Assembly: GCA_004151065.3 (NCBI GenBank)
Contig: NWUY0303986218.1
Location: 1 to 11,438 of the forward strand
Direction: 5' to 3'
DNA: 11,438 bases
Origin: Larix sibirica
Lineage: Eukaryota; Streptophyta; Pinopsida; Pinales; Pinaceae
A model generated the notes under the pieces. It had not been told where the DNA came from. It saw only the letters and a list, made by a program, of their open reading frames with translations, and did not search any database. Position 1 is the first letter of the stretch. Every line of letters begins with the position of its first letter. The position numbers and the translations under genes were made by a program. Shown one piece after another: positions 6,389 through 11,438 of the stretch.

Positions 6389-9287
6389 CTGCACCAACAA
6401 CAACAGGATTGATTCATTTTCTAATTTTAGAGCCTGCATCCACCTGATTAACATTTGTCCTAGTCCTTGATTATCACGGAAATAATGGAACGGTGCAAGA
6501 CTAGTTTTACACCACTAGCAATGCAAATAACAACAAAAACTAAAACTGAAGCCTATACTTACATATTTTCCAGTTTTTGTGTCAGAATATATCACAATGA
6601 AGTCACCCTCTTGCAGGCCATTCGATCTCACGAAGTCACCTGTTTTCAAAGCAAAACCATTCATTTCCTCACTTCATTTCCATACAGACTAAAAATCTCA
6701 TAAACCGTGGATTGCAGAACTTAGTTAAAAAAAATAAAATCCTATTCACAATAGTAAGATTTATACCTGTATTTTCAAGCAGATACATCCTGCTCTTATT
6801 ATTGGGCCAAAACCTGAGATTCATCAACACAGTATAAGCCTACGAAGAAACATATACTAATGTTTAATATAATATGAAAAAAGGACAAACAAGTTCAATC
6901 GAATAGAGAACAATAACATCATTAGAATGGCGGACACTTAATAACAATATGAGAATGGGGAAGACTGATCATAACAATTATAGCAATATGAGAATGGGAA
7001 ATACTGATAATAACAATAGCAGTACGATAATGGCGAATAATTTTTATTACCTGTAACGCAAATTCCACACTCGAGACGTTACAATGTCCTCCATTGCAAT
7101 TGATATCCCATCTCTTGCCTCTAGCTCAGGAAGATGAATCTCAGCTTCCTTCTGGGCACACATTACATCCATGAAAATATAGAACTATGAGCATCCAAAA
7201 AACCAGCCAGAATTCGTAAAGCATATTTATACCAACTTGATATAAAACAGATCCGGCTGAAAGAATATAAACATGGTATTCAGAGTTTTCAGCAAAGCAT
7301 GTAAGCATATAAATGAACGAACCTAACCTTGGGCAGCACAATCCTTCCTAGATTGCCGACGTCGCTCTGCTTGAGAACTTTTTGCAGCAAAAACTTCAAA
7401 TGTTTTTCTGGTTTCCAGCCCTGTATGCACATTAAAGAAGGCCATGAAAACACATGGGGTGAGGGACTGATTATAGCAACTTCATGCCACGAAACTCTAG
7501 AATTTTATTCTAAGATGGTTTTTTTTTTTCACCTGACGTCGATCAGTTTGCATGAATGTTTGCCGTTGATATTGCATGAGGGTGAGATTCACAGGGTCGG
7601 CCGGTTGGGGTGGCATTGCTGTTGATGAAGACCACTGGCGGTTCTGATGGTGATGATGGTGAGCCATGGATCGTCGCTGGCGTGCCATTCTATTCTTTCT
7701 GGCCTCCTTGGTTGAGGCGGCAGGATTTGGGGAGCGGTAACTCATGTAATCTAAATGGGATTGGGAAGCTGCAAAGCGGTATTTATGATCTTGAGATGCT
7801 TGCAATGCAGCATTACAGTAGGCCTGTTGATGGTTTTGTGATCCCTGGTGCAGCATGGCGGCCATCTGCGCCGGCCATGGGTTGCCGTCAAAGACAGCAG
7901 ATTGCTGCAACATTGTTTGACCACTGTTTCCATTAACCAAGTTGGACACATCCCTGAAGGACCCAGCTGCACCATCATCTATAGGTATTCGTCTATATTT
8001 TGCAGCGTGAATTGCATCAACGGAACCGGGCAGGCCCTGCATTGCTCCAAACATGGACGGGTCGCCCGAATTCAGATAAACAGGCACAGTACAACTCTGA
8101 GGGATATCGTTATACAACCCATTCTGACGATTATCTTGTTGCTGCACCATTCCTCCACCATTCCATGGATTAAAATGGTCTATCCCTGGGAAATTATATG
8201 AAGCAGGCGTAGCAGTGCACATGCCCGCCTCGTTCAAAACCATCTGCTGAGAAGAATACAGCTTCCTCTTACGCTGCAAATGATGATTCTGCACCCATGC
8301 CAGTATCAGTTTCAGGAGATGCAGCATCCCTTTCTTCCCCCCACCTAAATGTTTAGCAGCGGCTTCAATAGTCGATCGCTTCAGCTTAATGCTTCTGAGG
8401 TCTTCTGGAGAAATGGAGTCACGGTTAGATTTGAGCCATTCGAAGAAAACCATTGGGAGTTCTTCTGATAAGGAGTCATCTGCACGTTCTTCAAAAGATC
8501 CAGAGCCTAGACTAGACTGCAGCCCTTCTAAAACAGACGAATCCGGAACAATAAAGAGGGGATCCCAAACATCAGATCCATCCAGCAAATCAAAGTTCTG
8601 TAGCTCCTCCAAAACATCAATTTTCTCGGAATGATCAGGATCCGAATACAGGCACTCGGCATTAGTATTACCGGCATTGTGGTATTCATTGGCCTGTAGG
8701 GTTGGGACCATGGAGCTCTGATTATACGAACAAGAGGTGGCAGAATCAGTGCCACATAATGTAACATCTTGGTCTCCACCAGACGGAGTTCCTGGGGCTG
8801 CACAGGTAGAGGAATGCCTTTCTACACCTTCGGCCTCCTGCTTAATATTTCTGGGAATCCAAGAAGACGAAGACGGAGAAGAAGCAGAGGCGGAAGAGGA
8901 AGAAGTAGTAGCAGAACCCAACGAGGATGTGGCTGGCGCTACAGGACCCAAATCCTGGAGCTCTTCAAACACAGGAAGATTAACACAGTCAAAAATCCTT
9001 GCAGCGTCCAACAGATCATCAGTTTCTGTGCATTCATAGTCTGTCCATTCTGGGCTGCTGGGAGGAATCAATTCCTCGGCCTTGGCTAGAGCGTTATCTA
9101 CAAACTCAGCTACATCGTCACCGCATGATTCAGTGGCCATTTCTGGTTTTTCTTCATCTTCTACTTCTCTGCTGCTCTGCTCTTTCATCTCTATCATTCC
9201 TTTCAAATCCTCAGCTTCAACGATTGCATCTTTCATGACGATTTCATTTGTTTCGGCGATCTGTGTAGGAACAGTGCTTGTGTCCAT
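5930..9287 (-). CDS. ABI3: ABI3/VP1 B3-domain transcription factor (six exons)
   Basis: Nuclear transcription factor of the ABI3/VIVIPAROUS1 family, which controls abscisic acid responses and seed maturation. The model joins minus-strand exons 9287-7533, 7420-7328, 7151-7051, 6813-6767, 6639-6563 and 6388-5930. All introns are GT-AG, the frame is continuous, and the product is 843 residues. Acidic N-terminal segments lie near residues 76-115 and 215-260. The B1 region is at about 277-342 ([13 protein letters not shown], then [20 protein letters not shown]). B2 is at about 525-541 ([13 protein letters not shown]) followed by five His. The B3 DNA-binding domain is at about 590-699 ([40 protein letters not shown]). 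The C-terminal tail of about 145 residues is Ala/Ser/Thr-rich and ends in an acidic-hydrophobic stretch ([13 protein letters not shown]). The start ATG has a strong context (AACATGG). The protein is longer than Arabidopsis ABI3 and maize VP1. Family assignment is very secure; exact splice sites are inferred from conservation and not from transcripts. Confidence 0.95.
6563..6639 (-). CDS. ABI3: ABI3 exon 5, B3 domain
   Basis: Encodes the rest of Gly666 and residues 667-691, [20 protein letters not shown] then KTGKY. The acceptor is AACAG|GTGAC and the donor TAT|GTAAGTAT, a near-perfect consensus. The following intron is 6389-6562 (174 bp). Confidence 0.95.
6767..6813 (-). CDS. ABI3: ABI3 exon 4 (47 bp), B3 domain
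   Basis: A very short exon that completes Arg650 and encodes [15 protein letters not shown] plus the first base of Gly666. The hallmark B3 stretch [20 protein letters not shown] is assembled only after splicing. The acceptor is CTCAG|GTT and the donor ACAG|GTATAA. The following intron is 6640-6766 (127 bp). Confidence 0.94.
6945..7041 (-). repeat. Tandem repeat of about 39 bp inside intron 3
   Basis: CAATATGAGAATGGG starts at 6945 and 6984, with ACTGAT(C/A)ATAACAAT following each. A decayed third copy (CAGTACGATAATGGCGAATA) runs from about 7019. It lies wholly within intron 3, clear of both splice sites. Confidence 0.8.
7051..7151 (-). CDS. ABI3: ABI3 exon 3, B3 domain
   Basis: Encodes residues 617-649 plus two bases of Arg650: [15 protein letters not shown], then [18 protein letters not shown]. 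The acceptor is GCCCAG|AAG and the donor ACAG|GTAATA (phase 2). The following intron, 6814-7050 (237 bp), is the longest and contains a small tandem repeat. Confidence 0.95.
7328..7420 (-). CDS. ABI3: ABI3 exon 2, start of B3 domain
   Basis: Thirty-one codons (residues 586-616) from [10 protein letters not shown] to GRIVLPK, the first strands of the B3 fold and a DNA-contacting segment. The acceptor is ATACAG|GGC and the donor AAG|GTTAGG, both phase 0. The following intron is 7152-7327 (176 bp). Confidence 0.95.
7533..9287 (-). CDS. ABI3: ABI3 exon 1 (residues 1-585)
   Basis: This exon encodes the acidic activation region, a Ser-rich run (near residues 121-142), B1 and B2. It contains two similar acidic-hydrophobic motifs, VFEELQDL (106-113) and [11 protein letters not shown] (225-235), which look like activation segments. 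The donor reads CAG|GTGAAA and is phase 0. The intron (7421-7532, 112 bp) opens with an 11-base A-run just past the donor. Reading through the donor would add 11 residues and then a stop, so splicing is needed to reach the B3 domain. Confidence 0.93.
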
Positions 9288-9625
9288 GTTCCTCCTCCTC
9301 TTCTTGCTGCATCAAAGGAAGTTAGTGATCAGGTCACAATCACAATGCGCATTAAAACCTAACAAAACAAATTTTCTAAAAACCCAATTCAACTACCTTA
9401 ATATCAGCTATTCTACCTACCTCAGTTTCAACGGATATATATATAAATACAATTCTCCGAAAACCCCAATCTCAAAAAACTCAGCTTAGCCCATTTTCTG
9501 AATATTTGCTTTGCGTAGGCCTGCAACCCTAAATTCATAAAAACCAAGAAATTTCTTCTCTGATTTGAGGAAATTTCTTTCTCAGCTCAGCTCAGCTCAT
9601 CTATTCTTTCATAATCCAGATGCCC
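9288..9625 (-). promoter_or_regulatory. Inferred ABI3 5' leader with six upstream ATGs
   Basis: If transcription starts about 30 bp past the TATA box, the leader is roughly 335 nt. Upstream ATGs on the minus strand begin at 9612 (3 codons), 9600 (2), 9538 (36 codons, stop at 9428), 9494 (2), 9352 (7) and 9312 (22 codons, stop at 9244, overlapping the ABI3 start out of frame). A candidate intron 9307-9420 would remove the last two. A long repressive ABI3 leader is known in Arabidopsis. A 5-bp repeat (GAGCT, about 3.6 units) lies at 9581-9598. The start site itself is inferred. Confidence 0.5.
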
Positions 9626-9646
9626 AACTGACTGGATTTACAAGCA

Positions 9647-9656
9647 TATTTATATA
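9647..9656 (-). promoter_or_regulatory. TATA box of ABI3
   Basis: TATATAAATA on the minus strand, preceded by TCC, matches the plant TATA consensus closely and lies about 360 bp upstream of the ABI3 ATG. It would place the start site near 9615-9625. A weaker TATA-like run (9434-9449) lies nearer the ATG and is an alternative. Confidence 0.6.
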
Positions 9657-10640
9657 GGATAGAAACAAGCAAACAAAAGGCTTGATATCCAGATCTGGGC
9701 AATGATATGAAGGCAATCAAATGATGGGTAGGGAGGCAAGCAGGTCGTTTTTATAATCCAAGCAAGGTCTACAGACTCTATGAGCAAGCCATGCAGACAT
9801 GACACCTCGGGGAACGGGGGAAGGAGGGGTAAGGAAGAGACCAGAAGGGGTCAAAACTGCGGTTCTTCTGAAAGCCTAAAAGTCTTTTCTGGCTGTAAAA
9901 TTGTAATGGACAAATCGCCAGCCTTCTGACTGTAAAAATCCCTGAAGACTCTCCGCCATGGATCTTTTATTGTTTAATGACGGTGATCCACTATACATGG
10001 ATAAATATATACACATCTAAGTAGGAAAAGGGATCAAAGGCACATGATGGGCATGGAAAAGCAATGTAACAGTCGTCAGCTCCACCTGAATACGAAGACG
10101 CCCGCCCGTATTTCAATGGACGACAATAGATAAACAAGCCCTACTAGACGAAAAATAAACAAATCAAACCAAAAGGAGGTTGTGGGCTGGGGCTGCTGTT
10201 GCTGTTGTGACGGTAGTCATAATTGGGACTATAAACTCGGAATGCCCATTTCACTTCATATCGGTTGAAGGCTGCCCTAAATCCCTCCAAACAAGGCACC
10301 CTACTCCCACTTGGAGGCCTCTAATTGCAGCTAAATCTGTAATTTTTTCACGTTTTTGATTAATTATCGGCGAGCACTAAATGCCCCGCAGCCCCATCGC
10401 TCCTAGCTCAACACCTGCGCACAGCAAAAGGCCCCTGTCTTTTCCTCTAAACTAAGCGCGAGTGGGATTGGAGATAAATTAGGCAGAAGTAAAGCAAACA
10501 GGCAAGGGCGCAGCCATTGTTTTGTTGTTGAATATGTCGAGCAGTCTACGAAGATCGAGATGAGATGCGCGCGCCACCTGAGTGCGTATGAACTGCCATG
10601 CGTAATGCAATGAATGGTAGAGGTAACGGCACCTTCAACC
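9657..10640 (-). other. ABI3 upstream (promoter-side) region
   Basis: About 1 kb without a supported gene. It holds one RY motif (9790-9795) and an E-box-like CACCTG near 10575. A 79-codon minus-strand open frame (10403-10642) has no recognisable domain and is not called. No tandem repeats are evident here, in contrast to the more distal DNA. Confidence 0.5.
9790..9795. promoter_or_regulatory. RY element (CATGCA) in the ABI3 promoter
   Basis: CATGCA lies about 135 bp upstream of the TATA box. This hexamer is the core RY/Sph site bound by the B3 domain that this gene encodes, and by FUS3 and LEC2. Direct or cross-regulation is plausible, but a six-base match is common by chance. Confidence 0.35.
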
Positions 10641-10887
10641 ATCTACTTAAATGACTTTTCCCTTCTTTTTCTCTTTCTCTGATTAAAGAAATGTGATCGC
10701 CTTGTCTTGATTTGTCGTTGAAACGGCGGGGTCTGCACACCCCCGCTCCCTCCCTCCCCCCACTACGTGTCCGTCTCCCCATATCTCCCATTGCTCTCTC
10801 CCACATGAACCTATCAATATTAACAACAAGAAACATCATCATCGTCGTCTGCATCTCTATCCTCGTCCTCATCGTCCTCCCAATCCC
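10641..10887. other. Pyrimidine-rich stretch, no gene seen
   Basis: The plus strand is dominated by C and T: TTTTTCTCTTTCTCT near 10667, CTCCCTCCCTCCCCCC near 10746, and CATCATCATCGTCGTC near 10835. An ACGTGT core (ABRE-like) is at 10765-10770. Open frames on both strands reflect the biased composition and are not called. Confidence 0.5.
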
Positions 10888-10896
10888 TATATAAAA
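10888..10896 (+). promoter_or_regulatory. TATA-like sequence on the plus strand
   Basis: TATATAAAA, preceded by a pyrimidine patch and CAATCCC, is a good TATA match facing away from ABI3. No exon can be recognised downstream before the window ends, so this may be the start of a divergent gene or a chance match. Confidence 0.25.
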
Positions 10897-10898
10897 AA

Positions 10899-11018
10899 CA
10901 AACCCCATATGGCACCTAACCCCTAGGTTTATCTTCCCCCACATCAGCTCTTGAAACCCAAACCCCATATGGCATCTAACCCCTAGGTTTAACTTCAGCC
11001 CCACATCAACTCTTCAAC
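10899..11018. repeat. 60-bp tandem duplication, two copies
   Basis: Both copies start CAAACCCCATATGGCA(C/T)CTA, continue ACCCCTAGGTTTA and contain CCCACATCA(G/A)CTCTT. Copy one is 10899-10958 and copy two 10959-11018, about 90 percent alike. Each copy holds a five-codon ATG frame (MAPNP and MASNP). Confidence 0.9.
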
Positions 11019-11034
11019 TTTTATGTGTCCTATT

Positions 11035-11125
11035 GCTCTCTTGATGACACCTAATGTTTCTAAGAGTTGCCTCCATTGTGCTCTCTTGGTGACACACCTA
11101 CTCTTTCTAAGAGTTTCCTCAATTG
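11035..11125. repeat. 45-bp tandem duplication, two copies
   Basis: Units start at 11035 and 11080 with GCTCTCTTG(A/G)TGACAC and end TTTCTAAGAGTT(G/T)CCTC. A few substitutions and a small indel separate the copies. Confidence 0.85.
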
Positions 11126-11174
11126 AAGTAAGGGACTTTTTCCATTGGTTTGCTTTACTTGCAGGGGATAAAAG

Positions 11175-11438
11175 AATGTGGTGAGAATCAAATTGGGAGT
11201 AGTTGATGTAAGAGCAAGGTAATATAGAGTTTCATCACATTTGTAGCGGTTAGCTGTTGTAGTTTAGGGATAAATTGGTGGGAGTTTTTTCTATGTAATT
11301 GAGGTTTTTATGAGCCTTTATATAGCAATGTATAGCCACTTGATCCAGAAAAATGTGGTGAGAATCAAATTTGGGGTAGTTGATGTAAGAGCAAAGTAAT
11401 ATAGAGTTTCATCACATTTGTAGCTGTTAGCTGTTGTA
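11175..11438. repeat. Direct repeat, 87-bp units 177 bp apart, reaching the window end
   Basis: The segment 11175-11261 recurs at 11352-11438 with about four substitutions. Shared blocks include AATGTGGTGAGAATCAAAT, GTAGTTGATGTAAGAGCAA and TAATATAGAGTTTCATCACA. The second copy is cut by the window edge, so the unit may be longer and the array may continue. The 90 bp between the copies appear unique. Confidence 0.95.

Noticed and set aside
6389-6454. Upstream extension of exon 6 (22 codons starting at an ATG)
   Set aside because: It replaces the conserved link between exon 5 (KTGKY) and MIRGVKV; a clean GCAG acceptor at 6389 shows that it is intron.
7751-8803. Minus-strand open frames 7751-7978 and 8528-8803
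   Set aside because: They are out of frame with the conserved ABI3 exon 1 reading frame and have no family resemblance.
7329-9489. Several plus-strand open frames (7329-7625, 7610-7936, 7848-8201, 8389-8634, 8737-9239, 9082-9489)
   Set aside because: All lie over or opposite ABI3 exons 1 and 2, have no recognisable domains and cross known splice sites; they are shadows of the real gene.
10546-11004. 152-codon minus-strand open frame
   Set aside because: It covers a pyrimidine-biased tract and the 60-bp repeat, and its residues mirror the repeat (LGVRCHMGF twice); no domain or homologue is recognised.

Overview
The window looks like nuclear DNA of a seed plant. It carries one complete protein-coding gene, on the minus strand, encoding an ABI3/VIVIPAROUS1 (VP1) B3-domain transcription factor. 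The six-exon layout (one long first exon carrying the B1 and B2 regions, then five short GT-AG introns interrupting the B3 domain) is the known arrangement of plant ABI3/VP1 genes. The predicted protein is 843 residues, longer than Arabidopsis ABI3 or maize VP1. That length, together with AT-rich repeat-laden flanks, suggests a gymnosperm such as a conifer, but this is an inference and the sequence alone does not settle it.

Layout. Positions 1-5430 are gene-free. They begin with a GC-rich block ending in an A-run that resembles a retroposon 3' end, then AT-rich DNA with a chain of short, diverged tandem duplications (units mostly 35-57 bp), a 34-bp inverted repeat, a four-copy 54-bp minisatellite and a higher-order array with a GGTTCAG core. 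Positions 5436-5929 are the 3' flank or 3' UTR of the gene. Positions 5930-9287 are the coding exons and introns of ABI3. Positions 9288 to about 9625 are the inferred 5' leader, with six upstream ATGs and a candidate 5'-UTR intron. A TATA box at 9647-9656 and an RY motif at 9790-9795 mark the proximal promoter. Positions 9660-10890 are gene-free promoter-side DNA with a pyrimidine-rich patch. Positions 10890-11438 hold three further direct repeats (periods 60, 45 and 177 bp), the last running off the window edge.

How it works together. In seed plants ABI3/VP1 mediates abscisic acid and seed-maturation responses. Its B3 domain binds the RY element (CATGCA), and its B1 and B2 regions cooperate with bZIP factors at ABRE/G-box sites. 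The window has an RY site just upstream of the gene's own TATA box and an overlapping RY/G-box about 4.1 kb beyond the stop codon. Both are worth testing for autoregulation but may be chance. No second gene, RNA gene or intact transposon could be supported. I did not find a clear new biological system; the most interesting leads are the ABI3 leader and the density of short tandem duplications.
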